Source: Oleiharenicola lentus
Lineage (GTDB): Bacteria > Verrucomicrobiota > Verrucomicrobiia > Opitutales > Opitutaceae
Assembly: GCF_004118375.1 (NCBI RefSeq)
Contig: NZ_SDHX01000002.1
Span: forward strand, 1,043,001 to 1,107,000
DNA length: 64,000 nt
Reading direction: 5' to 3'
Shown: positions 53,601-61,644 of the stretch, piece after piece
Numbering within the stretch: the stretch's first letter is position 1
How the letters are laid out: every line of letters begins with the position of its first letter
Position numbers and translations under genes: made by a program
The notes under the pieces: generated by a model
Database searches by the model: none
What the model was told of the DNA's origin: nothing
Seen by the model: the letters and a program-made list of their open reading frames with translations, nothing else

Positions 53601-54074
53601 CGTTTCTCGGCCTTCGTGAGCTTCGCCATGACCGACTTCCCGCCGCCGTCGCCGGCCGAGCCCTACACGATCACCAACCCGAACGGCACGACGACCACGC
53701 TCACGCCGGCCATCGCCACCGTGACGCTGCGCGCCGACCGCTTCGGCGGCGCCGGCCTGCAGTTCTCAGGTGAACGTTTCAGCGCCCAAATCCGCGGCAC
53801 CTACCGCAATGACAACCAGAACGGCAGCACCACCGTGCTCAATGATGGCACCGAGATGCGCCGCATCGATCCGGGCGAAACCCGCATCGACGTGAACTTG
53901 GGCTTCATGATCTCGAAGAACTACAGCCTCTTCGCCAGCGGCCGCGACGTCTTCAACGGCGAGCGCGACCAGATCTGGCGCCACAGCGCCGGCCTCCTGC
54001 CCGACTACGCCTCGCTCGCTGACCGCAAGCGCTTCGGCGCCGCCTGGTCGGTCGGTGTCCGCGGCACCTGGTAA
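50646..54074 (+). CDS. TonB-dependent outer-membrane receptor 2 with carboxypeptidase-regulatory domain
   Basis: The 1142-residue precursor has a signal peptide ending AFAQ (about residue 38) and a CarboxypepD_reg domain (GVIRGKIQNASNGAYLENATVEIEG to about residue 125). The plug contains GNVGEFVKFLPGIQIDYG, NGVSVRGFGPEDTTILIDGLPVA and IPANSVGGQINLITRSSFEF, and a long barrel ends in SVGVRGTW with the terminal aromatic residue. It probably takes up a different oligosaccharide from receptor 1, with which it shares only family-level similarity. A perfect terminator follows at once, so it is likely monocistronic. Confidence 0.94.
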   Translation: MCCTSLNRAGLFASTRGLIRSVVSVLAAVALCVPAFAQSPATGVIRGKIQNASNGAYLENATVEIEGTSRIAVTNGYGEFEIRGVPAGEVTLKASYVGQPVQMATVTVAENGEVNQDFTFRGAAGKDGVVQLDPFTVNVERYSNARAVAIAAERNAVNIKNVVSIEEFGEIPSGNVGEFVKFLPGIQIDYGSSNGNNQGYSENRANGVSVRGFGPEDTTILIDGLPVAATVPGNLTRQVGLDQMSINNASRVELIKVATPDIPANSVGGQINLITRSSFEFPKPSYSASFFFNFNPDYFDFEKTPGPVNKSTFKMSPGTNFSASYPFSKTFGVTLSGSIQQEYSQNFRAQPVWNNSWNASFNNATAIVNGAGVRASIANPLMTRYQVTDAPSITDTQSANLRVDWKPSPNQNLRANVQYSTYETAEAQRRLDFRPTLAAGADWNEFQSIGTTANSTTAMTLTTRDRIGDTVSASVNYDINLLGFKIEVAGSTSKSVSDFKDEENGHYSGLDLNLNPSRVALYLGEDGIPSNVETYWRAGGTNTTSTIKDYTQIANWSIADAKAFSGESHNERTINLYKVDVSRAIDFLPFLQRNPVNLKFGARRDEEENVKDGRGTGYRQVLKTGATFVTADIIDDHYVGYSPGFGLRPQQWASTYKLFELNKANNLFEEPLDGADAVNNYNSFVNQNKQLKETTDAWYAMLTGSFLDGRLSLVGGARQESRARVGRTPFTDSKWNYLKQADGSIWTNATLAPNGVRINSTADNLFATGATGDALRAALTAAGISFPTAIYGAQTTDIRSAKLFKQPLREINQKVTGDPSYSLNAAFKLTKKIDLKVAYSRSFKQQPLEDGSVGVLSGNNLTIVEYTVAEQASQNGALGQITVANPGLKPETAQNWDFEVAYYTDSGGKFTASYYTKEVKNATQSFTTYSGTPGFDQALSALGFAPAEFDGWRMVTSANSTRLQKTSGWEFFASQDFSKLGDWGRRFSAFVSFAMTDFPPPSPAEPYTITNPNGTTTTLTPAIATVTLRADRFGGAGLQFSGERFSAQIRGTYRNDNQNGSTTVLNDGTEMRRIDPGETRIDVNLGFMISKNYSLFASGRDVFNGERDQIWRHSAGLLPDYASLADRKRFGAAWSVGVRGTW

Positions 54075-54096
54075 TCAGCCCGCTTGTCACTTCCGA

Positions 54097-54128
54097 GGCC
54101 CGGTCTGATTCCAGACCGGGCCTTTTTT
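54097..54128 (+). terminator. Rho-independent terminator after TonB receptor 2
   Basis: Arms GGCCCGGTCTG (54097-54107) and CAGACCGGGCC (54112-54122) pair perfectly around ATTC and are followed by six T residues. It lies 22 bases after the stop codon. Confidence 0.95.
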
Positions 54129-54191
54129 ATCGGTTAGTTGCGGCATCGTAACTTCCACGCAACCTTCGCCCGAAATCCCCGTCTCCCCCGT

Positions 54192-54845
54192 ATGCACCCC
54201 CGTCTGTTGCCCGCTCTGCTGGTTATTCTGCTGTCTGTTGCCCCCGCCCTGCGCGCCGGCGACACCCCGCCGCCGCCCCCGCCCGAGCTGGTCCAGCGCG
54301 CCGACAAGATCGTCGCCGCCCTCCAGCTCGCCGACGCCGCCCAGGCCGCCCGCGTCAGTGACCTCGTGGCCCGGCAATACGCCGCCCTGCGCCTCGTCCA
54401 CGAAACCCGCGACACCGGCCTGAAGCTGGCCGGTGAGCTCACCGACAAGACCGAAGCCGAACAGGCCAAGGCCCGTATCAAAGACACCGCCACCGCCCGC
54501 CAGGCCGCGCTGCACTACGCCTTCGTCGCCGCGCTCTCCGCCGAACTCACCCCGGCCCAGGTGGACGGCGTTAAGGACGGCATGACCTACGGCGTGCTGC
54601 CCAACACCTTCAAGGTTTACCAGGAAATGCTCCCAAACCTCACCGCCGAACAGAAGCGCCAGATCCTCGCCTGGCTCACCGAGGCCCGCGAACACGCGAT
54701 GGATGCCTCCACCTCCGACGAGAAGCACGGCTGGTTCGGCAAATACAAGGGCCGCATCAACAACTACCTCGCCCAGGCCGGCATCGACATGAAGCAGGCC
54801 GAGAAAGACATGTTCGCGCGGAAGAAAACCAAACAAGACAACTGA
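54192..54845 (+). CDS. DUF3826 family secreted protein 1
   Basis: The start at ATG 54192 gives a 217-residue protein with a signal peptide (MHPRLLPALLVILLSVAPALRAG). The longer frame from 54138 adds non-signal residues. The mature part is helical: ADKIVAALQLADAAQAARVSDLVARQYAALR, ALSAELTPAQVDGVKDGMTYG, MLPNLTAEQKRQILAWLTEAREHAMDASTSDEKHGWFGKYKGRINNYLAQAG. This matches DUF3826, a family of unknown function found in polysaccharide-degradation loci. A second copy lies on the other side of the PL1 gene, so the three genes form a set acting outside the cytoplasm. Confidence 0.85.
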   Translation: MHPRLLPALLVILLSVAPALRAGDTPPPPPPELVQRADKIVAALQLADAAQAARVSDLVARQYAALRLVHETRDTGLKLAGELTDKTEAEQAKARIKDTATARQAALHYAFVAALSAELTPAQVDGVKDGMTYGVLPNTFKVYQEMLPNLTAEQKRQILAWLTEAREHAMDASTSDEKHGWFGKYKGRINNYLAQAGIDMKQAEKDMFARKKTKQDN

Positions 54846-54936
54846 CCACCGTCCACGGACCACCCGACATCTTCACTTCCCAGTCTGTAGTCTGTGGTCT
54901 GTGGTCTGTGGTCTGTGGTCTGTAGTCCTTCGTCCC
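54843..54936. repeat. Two opposed heptad arrays before the PL1 gene
   Basis: TGACCAC, CGTCCAC, GGACCAC, CCGACAT (54843-54870) begin in the stop codon of the DUF3826 gene. After ten bases come CAGTCTG, TAGTCTG, four TGGTCTG, TAGTCCT and TCGTCCC (54881-54936). The GGACCAC and GTGGTCT words are near reverse complements, so the two arrays could fold on each other. The PL1 start follows nine bases later. Confidence 0.92.
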
Positions 54937-54945
54937 TCTCCCCCC

Positions 54946-56760
54946 ATGCGCTCCCTCCGCCCCACGCTCGTTCTTTCGCTGGCCTTCACACTGGCCGTCT
55001 CTGCCTTCGCGCAAGGCTACCCCAAAGTCCCCCCCGACCTGCAGGCCGCGATGAACGCTCGCAAGGCCGCGGCCGACCGGCGTTCCGACGAAATCTTCGC
55101 GTCGCACCAGGCCGAACTCGCCGCTTGGGCCGCCCAGGGCAAACCCTACCTGCCAGGCGCCGCCAAGCCCGCCGATCTGCCGCAAGCCTCCATCCCCGCC
55201 TTCCCCGGCGCCTGGGGCGGCGGCATGTATTCCTTCGGCGGCCGTGGCGGCAAAATCTACGTCGTCACCAATCTCAACGACTCCGGCCCCGGCTCCTTCC
55301 GCGAGGCCTGTGAGGCCGCCGGCCCGCGCACCGTCGTGTTCAACGTCGCCGGCGTCATCCACCTGAAGGAGCGCATCCGCATCCGCGCGCCCTACATCAC
55401 GATCAGCGGCGCCACCGCGCCGGGCGACGGCATCTGCTTCGCCGGCAAGACCGTGGAGGTCGAGACGCACGACGTCGTCATCCGCCATCTCCGCTTCCGC
55501 CGCGGCAACACCGACCCGGCCGACCGCGACGACTCCCTCGGCGGCAACCCCGTGGGCAACGTCATCGTGGACCACGTCTCCACCTCGTGGAGCCTCGACG
55601 AAAACATCTCGATGTATCGCCACATGTTCGACCACGACGGCGACCCCCGCACCCCGGCGCGCAAACTCCCGACCGTCAACATCACCATCCAGCACAGCAT
55701 CTCGTCGGAATCGCTCAGCACCTACCACCACGCCTTCGGCTCCACCATCGGCGGCCACAACAGCACCTTCCACCACAACCTCTGGGCCAGCAACACCGGC
55801 CGCAACCCGAGCGTCGGCATGGACGGCGACTTCACCTTCGTGAACAACGTGCTCTTCAACTGGCGCCACCGCACCGTGGACGGCGGCGACCACCGCAGCC
55901 GCTACAACATCATCAACAATTATTTCAAACCCGGCCCCGGCACGCCCGACAACGATGTGCGCTACCGCCTCCTCAAGCCCGAGTCCGAGCGCAGCCAGAC
56001 CGTCGTGAACAATTTCGGCCGCGCCTTCGTCGCCGGCAACGTCGTCGAGGGCAACGAGCGCGTGACCCGCGACAACTGGGACGGTGGCGTCCAGCCCGAT
56101 GTCGCCACCCGCGAGGAAAAGCTGCGCGACCTCCTGCCCTTCGCCCCGAAGGACGAGGCCAAGCGCGCCGACTACCTCGAGAAGAGCAGGGCCAAGGTCG
56201 CCGCCCTCAAATTTCTCACCGAGGATCCCGCCGAGGCGCTCGCCGCCATCCGCGTCAACGAGCCCTTCCCGCACGCCCTGCTGCCCGTCGTCTCCGCGTC
56301 GGAGGCCTACGCCTACGTGCTCGCCAACGCCGGCGCCACCCTCCCGCGTCGCGACTCCGTGGACCAACGCATCATCGAGAGCGTCCGCACCGGCGTCATC
56401 CCGCCGCGCACCGTGGATGCCGGCACCGCCGAGAAGGCCCGTTTCTACGGCTACGAAGAAAAGTGGGTGAAGGCCCTGAGCGAATACGTCACCAAGGGTT
56501 ACGTCACCCACCCCAACGAGGTCGGCGGCTGGCCCGACTACCAGGGCACGCCCTATGTGGACTCAGACGGTGACGGCCTGCCCGACACTTGGGAAAGCGC
56601 CCACGGCCTGAACCCTCAGGATCCCGCCGACGCCTCCGCCGATCTCAACGGCGACGGCTACACCAACATCGAGGATTTCCTCAACGGCCTCGACCCCCGC
56701 GCCCCCAAGACTGACTGGACCGACCTGAAGAACAACCGCGACCCGCGCCACACGATGTAG
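54946..56760 (+). CDS. PL1-like pectate lyase family protein 2
   Basis: The 604-residue protein starts at ATG 54946 with a signal peptide (MRSLRPTLVLSLAFTLAVSAFAQ); the upstream in-frame residues are repeat translation. The beta-helix has AFPGAWGGGMYSFGGRGGKIYVVTNL, GSFREACEAAGPRTVVFNVAGVIHL, YITISGATAPGDGICFAGK, VIVDHVSTSWSLDENISMY and HNLWASNTGRNPSVGMDG, as in pectate lyase family proteins. A C-terminal segment DSDGDGLPDTWESAHGLNP plus DLNGDGYTNIEDFLNGLDP forms a calcium-binding dockerin-like pair. It probably cleaves pectic backbones in the periplasm or outside. It is flanked by two DUF3826 genes. Confidence 0.9.
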   Translation: MRSLRPTLVLSLAFTLAVSAFAQGYPKVPPDLQAAMNARKAAADRRSDEIFASHQAELAAWAAQGKPYLPGAAKPADLPQASIPAFPGAWGGGMYSFGGRGGKIYVVTNLNDSGPGSFREACEAAGPRTVVFNVAGVIHLKERIRIRAPYITISGATAPGDGICFAGKTVEVETHDVVIRHLRFRRGNTDPADRDDSLGGNPVGNVIVDHVSTSWSLDENISMYRHMFDHDGDPRTPARKLPTVNITIQHSISSESLSTYHHAFGSTIGGHNSTFHHNLWASNTGRNPSVGMDGDFTFVNNVLFNWRHRTVDGGDHRSRYNIINNYFKPGPGTPDNDVRYRLLKPESERSQTVVNNFGRAFVAGNVVEGNERVTRDNWDGGVQPDVATREEKLRDLLPFAPKDEAKRADYLEKSRAKVAALKFLTEDPAEALAAIRVNEPFPHALLPVVSASEAYAYVLANAGATLPRRDSVDQRIIESVRTGVIPPRTVDAGTAEKARFYGYEEKWVKALSEYVTKGYVTHPNEVGGWPDYQGTPYVDSDGDGLPDTWESAHGLNPQDPADASADLNGDGYTNIEDFLNGLDPRAPKTDWTDLKNNRDPRHTM

Positions 56761-56811
56761 GGCCGGTCTTCGACCGGCCGCCTAGCCGGTATATTTCACC
56801 CGCAGTCATGT

Positions 56812-56935
56812 CCACCCCACGCACCCCGTCGCTTCGCGCCACCCCTCTTCATGAGGGGATCCAAGCTTTCGCAGCGAAAAATCCCCTCTTGAGAGGGGTG
56901 CCCGCAGGGCGGGGTGTGGAGAAACCGTCCGCCGG
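56812..56935. repeat. Dispersed palindromic element, copy 2 (S-type, inverted relative to copy 1)
   Basis: Landmarks are CACCCCGTCGCTTCGCGCC, CACCCCTCTTCATGAGGGG, TTTCGCAGCGAAA, CCCCTCTTGAGAGGGG and GCAGGGCGGGGTGTGG. A small GGCCGGTCTTCGACCGGCC hairpin directly after the PL1 stop (56762-56780) may serve as terminator. With 56760-56997 largely explained by these repeats, I see no gene in the gap. Confidence 0.78.
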
Positions 56936-56997
56936 CCGGTGAAATATTCGGGCTAGTCAGCCTCTTATTCTCCCAATCTCTGAACACCCCTCACCCC

Positions 56998-57687
56998 ATG
57001 AAATCGAAAATCGAGAATCAAAAATCGAAAATTCTCCTCCCCTTCCTCGCCGCCTTCGCCCTGGCCTGCGCCACACTCGTTCCTTCCTCCGCCGCGACGA
57101 TCGACGCCGCCACCCAGAAGCGCCTCGACGGCAAAACCACGAAGATCATCGGCGCCCTCAAGCTCGACGATACCGCCAAGGTCGAGCGCGTGAAGGTCCT
57201 GCTCGGCGACTGGTTCGTCACGCTCTGGGCCTGGCACGAGCAGCATGACCCGCAGCTCAAGGAACTTTGGACCAAGTGGAACGCCGCCCGGGCCGTCGTG
57301 CCCAAGGACGAATTCCCCGCCGAGGTCATCGCCTACCAGATTGACGACGTCTATGCCTCGCTCCGCCCGGCCCGAGACGCCTTCATCGCGAAACTCGCCG
57401 CCGAGCTCACGCCCGAGCAACTGGATGCCTTCAAGGAGAACTGGAGCCGCAGCCCCGGCCTGAAGCGCACCTATAACGCCTTCCTCGAAATCGCCCCCGA
57501 CCTCACCGAGGAACAGAAGAAGGTGATCTTCGACCACCTCAACCGCGCCCGCGAGGCCGCCCTGCTCACCGACGCCGACAAGGAGATCGTGAACATCTTC
57601 AAGCGCCACAAGGTCAAGGCCGAGGCCTACGTCGGCACCCTCGAGTGGGCCAAACTCCACCGGGCCTTCGCGAACAAGGGGAAGTGA
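56998..57687 (+). CDS. DUF3826 family secreted protein 2
   Basis: The 229-residue protein has helices and conserved blocks like the first copy: TTKIIGALKLDDTAKVERVKVLLGDWFVTLWAWHE, KLAAELTPEQLDAFKENWS, IAPDLTEEQKKVIFDHLNRAREAALLTDADKE. Its N-terminal signal peptide begins MKSKIENQKSKILLPFLAAFALA, where the first eleven codons are made by a heptad array (57000-57034) that overlaps the start codon. The array supplies the positively charged n-region of the signal. Function unknown; location and pairing suggest a role with the PL1 enzyme. Confidence 0.85.
   Translation: MKSKIENQKSKILLPFLAAFALACATLVPSSAATIDAATQKRLDGKTTKIIGALKLDDTAKVERVKVLLGDWFVTLWAWHEQHDPQLKELWTKWNAARAVVPKDEFPAEVIAYQIDDVYASLRPARDAFIAKLAAELTPEQLDAFKENWSRSPGLKRTYNAFLEIAPDLTEEQKKVIFDHLNRAREAALLTDADKEIVNIFKRHKVKAEAYVGTLEWAKLHRAFANKGK
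57000..57034. repeat. Heptad array overlapping the start of DUF3826 gene 2
   Basis: GAAATCG, AAAATCG, AGAATCA, AAAATCG, AAAATTC. The first base is the G of the ATG start codon. The units match those inside the esterase gene at 18335-18369. Confidence 0.88.
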
Positions 57688-57710
57688 GCCGGTCCCCCGT
57701 GGGCAGCGCG

Positions 57711-57830
57711 CTTGGCGCGCCAAAAGGTGGAGCCCGCGCTCCGCGCGGGCTGGTCCGAACTGGAGGCGGGACTGTTTGTAGCCGCGCTTGAGTCCCGCGC
57801 CCGCGGGACGAAAGCGTGGCCGAACCCGGA
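57711..57830. repeat. Palindromic elements between convergent DUF3826 and GH106 genes
   Basis: Stems include GCGCGC/GCGCGC near 57715, GCCCGCGCTCC/GCGCGGGC near 57730-57750 and GTCCCGCG/CGCGGGAC near 57794-57810. They fill about half of the 229-base convergent gap. No gene is visible there. Confidence 0.6.
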
Positions 57831-57916
57831 CCACCTTGTCGCTGTGCTCCAAGGCGGCTACGGCTGGCGGACGCATCTTGGGCGGAGCCGCGGATTGACC
57901 CACGATCGACTCTCCT

Positions 57917-60900
57917 TCACCGCTTCAGCCTCACGCGCACCGGATTAAGCAACCGCACGGGACCCAGCAAGCCGGAGGCGAGCAGCGGTTCGTCCTTGTC
58001 GTAGAAATTCCACGTGGTGAAACCCACGCGGCCGCCGGCGGGCTTCGGTTTCCCGCTCCGATACCAGTCGGGCAGCACCGTGATGCCGTGCGGGTCGTTG
58101 CCGTGCTCGTCGCGCAGGCCATAGTCGTTTTCCGGCGGGAGCTGCTCGTCGCCGATCAGGCGGTTGGGCCAGAGCGTGGTCACGCGCACCTCAAGGTCGT
58201 TGGCGCCGGCGCGCAAGAAATCCGTCACGTCGAGGCGGTAGGGCTCCTTCCACACGTCGCCGACCCGTTTGCCGTTCAGCCACACCTCGGCGAGCACCTC
58301 GACGCGGCCGAGATCGAGCACGACCCGGCGGTCCGCGGCGAGCCAGACCGCCGGCACGTCGAGCTGGCGGGTGTAAGAAGCGGTGCCGGCGAAATGTTTC
58401 ACACCGGGCTCCGCGTGTAGATGCAGCGAACGCAGCGCGGGCAGCGTGATCCCCTCGGGCGCGCCACGCCCGGACTGGAACGTCACGCGCCACGGGCCTT
58501 CCACTGCGACCGGCTCGGGCACCGCTATGCTGACGGGTTTCGCCACGTCGAGGGCGTAAGCGCCGCTCTGCCACACCAGTGCGCGGGCACCCCCTTCTTC
58601 CTGGCTCAGCCCGGTCACCGTGGGGATCTCCGGCGCGGGCAGACCGGCGGCAAAGAGAGCCTTGATCTCATCGGCCGCCATATCCTTGAGCTGCTGCGGA
58701 CGAACCAAGTTGCCCTCGAAGAAATAAACCTGACCCCGCGACGGCGGCGGCGGTTCGCCCGTCGCGCGCGTGAGCGATTCGATCGCCGGGAAGTGCAGCA
58801 CGTAGTCCACGGGCGGCCGGTGCGAATTCGTGCCACTGAGCACCGTTTTGCCCGAAACGAGGCCTTCCTTGATTTTCTCGCCGTTTACAAAGAGCGACGG
58901 CCGGCCGTCGCGATACACGACCGCCACATGCGTCCAACCCGACACCTTCATCGGCGCAACGAGCACGGCAGGGCAGCTGTCAAAGGACCGCTCAACCACA
59001 AAGATACCGTTGCGCCCGACCGCCAGGCCGGCCCGGGCGAAGTCCGACCCGCGCTCCCCGGGCGCAGCGGGGATCGCGTAGAATTTGCCCGTTTCGTCGA
59101 TGCGGCCCGTCGTGGACTCCTTCGGCATCACGCGGAGATCGGTGTCCGGCTTGACCCAGATCGACATGGTGAAGCTCATCGCGGGCTCGCGCATGCCGCC
59201 CAAGGTCGGCGCCGGGGTGGCAATCGGCTGACCGTCCCGCACCAGGCTGCCGAAGGCCGGATCTGCCGGACGGCGGAAGAGCACGAACACCGACTCGCCG
59301 GGCTCGAGCCTCAGCGGCAGTTCCACCCGGCCGAACGACGTTCCGAACAGGGCCGCGTCGCTTCGTTCTCCGGTCTCCGGCCTCCAGATCTCGGGCTGCC
59401 GACCGCCCATGCCGCGGAAGGAAACCGCGACCTCTTCAACCCGTCGCTGGCGGTTGCCGAGAAAATAGAGATCCCCGTCAGGCAGACGGCGATGCTGCCA
59501 CGAAAGCGCGGCGCCTCGCTCGCGGCCGCTGTACTCGACATCCGGCATCACCTGGAGCCGCGCAAGCGCGTCGCCGATCGTGCCCGTGGCAAACACGCGG
59601 CCCGGTCCCTTCCGGTCCGGTGCCCAGACCTCGTCGGCGAGGCGGAGCATTTCCGTTTCGCTCTCCGGGTAGCCCTCGAGCGTGGGCGAGAAGACGGGCT
59701 TCGGCCCCAGAATCGCTCCGCCGGCCGCGACGAATTCGTGCAGTTTGCGCATCAGTGCCGGGCGCATGGCCTTCAGGTTCGGCGGCAGCACCAGCAGCCG
59801 GTAGCGTCCGCCCTCGGGCAGTACGTAGTCGCCGTCACGCACGCTGAGGCGGTTGAGCAGGACGTCGGTGTTGACGAGGTCGTAGGTGTAACCCTCCGGC
59901 AGCACCGGCATGGCAAACGACGACGGTTCCGGCGAGCGCTCGCCGGTGAAATACAGCACGTCGGCAACATACGTCCCCTGTTGGAGCAGGAAGTGCGTGC
60001 GCGCGAGCGTGTCGAGCCAGGGCTTCGCCGAGGCAAACCAGGTGTTGGTGCGCGCGAAGGCGAAACCGTAGGGCCCGAGCGTCACGGCGGGCGCAGCGCT
60101 GGGATGCGGCTGGTGGACGTAACTGTGAAAGACAAACCGGTTCACCCCCGCCGCCGACATGTCGTCGCCGAGGATCTTCAGCGAATACGGATACTCCAGC
60201 CACCGCGAGGTGCGGAACTCGCCGGTAAACGCCTCGGCCCCGACCACGGGCTTGCCATAGACGTGCGCGGCCGAGGTGACCATTTTGACCACGCGGTTCG
60301 GCGTCCAAGGCGTGCGCGTCCAAAACTCGGTCACCGGCACGTCGGGCGAGCCGGCCACCTTGAGTTCGTCGAAGTTGCCCGAGCCGTAGCCCTCGACGTA
60401 GAACGGCAGCCCGCGGTCCCTCGCGAGCGCGTGCATGCGCCCGTAGTAATTCTCCGCCACCAGGTCCGCCTGCACGCGGCGAAAATCGAACAGGAAGCGC
60501 TCCGTGATGCCCGCACTCCCCACCACGCGGCCAAACAGCGCCGGCAGGTAGCCCGTGAGATCGTAACCCGCGCGCCGGCGGAACTCCGCGGGGAAGTTCG
60601 TCGTCCAGTTCTGCAGGCCGGCCTCGTAACTGTCGATCGTCAGGAACCCGAGGCCCTTCGTGCCCGCCGCGCGCGCATCCGCCTGCACGCGGTCGATCAC
60701 GTGGCGAAAGTGGAACTCCGCCGCGGCGGGATTGAACTTGTCCACCTCGAGGCCGCGGCCGGCGGCGGAGGCCGCGACATTGGTCTTGCCCGTGGTCGTG
60801 TGACCGATGCGCAGAACGGTCCACTCGCCCGCGGGCGCGTCCCATTCCAGCCGGTCACTCTGCAGCCGGGACGTGAGGTCGATAACGTGGGCGGGAGCGA

Positions 60901-61513
60901 CGGCCGCCGCGGCGGGGACCTCCGCCGGCAGCGCGAGCTGGCCGGTGACCCGGTAGCGGTGATTGGCCTTCGTCTGCCAGTCCGCCACGCGCGAGGCGTC
61001 CGGCGCGAGCGCGGGGACGGCGATGACGTAGGCGTCGCGGTAGAAATCGAGCGTGGCCGGGGGCCGGGCCAGATCGAGGACCACCCGTCCGCCGCCAGTG
61101 ACGTTGGTCTCCGTCCAGACAAGCTTCTGCATCGACATTTCCGGGGTGACCCACGGGCCGCCGCTGCTGGACCAGCCGGGGCCGTTGTGCATGCCCACCT
61201 CGAGGCCGAGCCGTTCGCCCTCCTTGATCGCGTGGGTCATCAGCTCGCGCCAGTGCGGATCCAGGTAGTTGGCCGGACCGGCCGGCAGGTAGTCGCTGCC
61301 GTCGAAGATCATCACGCCCGCGACGCCGACCTTGGCCATCGCCTCGAGATCGAGCGTGATGCCCTCGCGCGTGACGTTCCCGTTCATCCAGTGCCAGAAC
61401 GTCTGTGGGCGGGCCGTCTTAGGCGGAGCATCGAAACCGGCGGCCAACGGATCACTTTCCACAGCCCATAGCAATTCTGGCAAAAGTATACTCAGCGCTC
61501 CTAGCAGCGTCAT
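57917..61513 (-). CDS. GH106-type alpha-L-rhamnosidase with LamG-like insert
   Basis: I start at ATG 61513, giving 1198 residues and a signal-like N-terminus ([20 protein letters not shown]). The 46 extra residues of the longer frame translate an R-type palindrome ([10 protein letters not shown]). Core motifs of GH106 are near the start: [55 protein letters not shown] and the later [25 protein letters not shown] LamG/jelly-roll-like domain ([15 protein letters not shown] ... [21 protein letters not shown]) lies at about residues 790-930, and a C-terminal carbohydrate-binding beta domain ends the protein. It removes alpha-L-rhamnose from pectic side chains, as known members do. Confidence 0.9.
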   Translation of the reverse strand: MTLLGALSILLPELLWAVESDPLAAGFDAPPKTARPQTFWHWMNGNVTREGITLDLEAMAKVGVAGVMIFDGSDYLPAGPANYLDPHWRELMTHAIKEGERLGLEVGMHNGPGWSSSGGPWVTPEMSMQKLVWTETNVTGGGRVVLDLARPPATLDFYRDAYVIAVPALAPDASRVADWQTKANHRYRVTGQLALPAEVPAAAAVAPAHVIDLTSRLQSDRLEWDAPAGEWTVLRIGHTTTGKTNVAASAAGRGLEVDKFNPAAAEFHFRHVIDRVQADARAAGTKGLGFLTIDSYEAGLQNWTTNFPAEFRRRAGYDLTGYLPALFGRVVGSAGITERFLFDFRRVQADLVAENYYGRMHALARDRGLPFYVEGYGSGNFDELKVAGSPDVPVTEFWTRTPWTPNRVVKMVTSAAHVYGKPVVGAEAFTGEFRTSRWLEYPYSLKILGDDMSAAGVNRFVFHSYVHQPHPSAAPAVTLGPYGFAFARTNTWFASAKPWLDTLARTHFLLQQGTYVADVLYFTGERSPEPSSFAMPVLPEGYTYDLVNTDVLLNRLSVRDGDYVLPEGGRYRLLVLPPNLKAMRPALMRKLHEFVAAGGAILGPKPVFSPTLEGYPESETEMLRLADEVWAPDRKGPGRVFATGTIGDALARLQVMPDVEYSGRERGAALSWQHRRLPDGDLYFLGNRQRRVEEVAVSFRGMGGRQPEIWRPETGERSDAALFGTSFGRVELPLRLEPGESVFVLFRRPADPAFGSLVRDGQPIATPAPTLGGMREPAMSFTMSIWVKPDTDLRVMPKESTTGRIDETGKFYAIPAAPGERGSDFARAGLAVGRNGIFVVERSFDSCPAVLVAPMKVSGWTHVAVVYRDGRPSLFVNGEKIKEGLVSGKTVLSGTNSHRPPVDYVLHFPAIESLTRATGEPPPPSRGQVYFFEGNLVRPQQLKDMAADEIKALFAAGLPAPEIPTVTGLSQEEGGARALVWQSGAYALDVAKPVSIAVPEPVAVEGPWRVTFQSGRGAPEGITLPALRSLHLHAEPGVKHFAGTASYTRQLDVPAVWLAADRRVVLDLGRVEVLAEVWLNGKRVGDVWKEPYRLDVTDFLRAGANDLEVRVTTLWPNRLIGDEQLPPENDYGLRDEHGNDPHGITVLPDWYRSGKPKPAGGRVGFTTWNFYDKDEPLLASGLLGPVRLLNPVRVRLKR

Positions 61514-61603
61514 CCTGAGCCGCGCGAAGGATCCAGAGAAATGTCCGTCACCCTTTCCCGTTACGCGTATCCGACTGGATTCTTCGCTGCGCTCAGAATG
61601 ACA
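61509..61603. repeat. Dispersed inverted repeat, R-type, copy 8, overlapping the GH106 start codon
   Basis: GTCATCCTGAGCCGCGCGAA with GGATCCAG on the left is mirrored by CTGGATTCTTCGC and GCGCTCAGAATGAC on the right. On the minus strand the ATG of GH106 (61513) lies inside the element's end. Confidence 0.9.
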
Positions 61604-61644
61604 GGGATGGGTCATGACAATTGAATCGAAGGCCAAGCCGGCGC

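Noticed and set aside
54881-54936. CRISPR-like repeat array
   Set aside because: Units are seven bases, contiguous, without spacers, and no cas genes are present.
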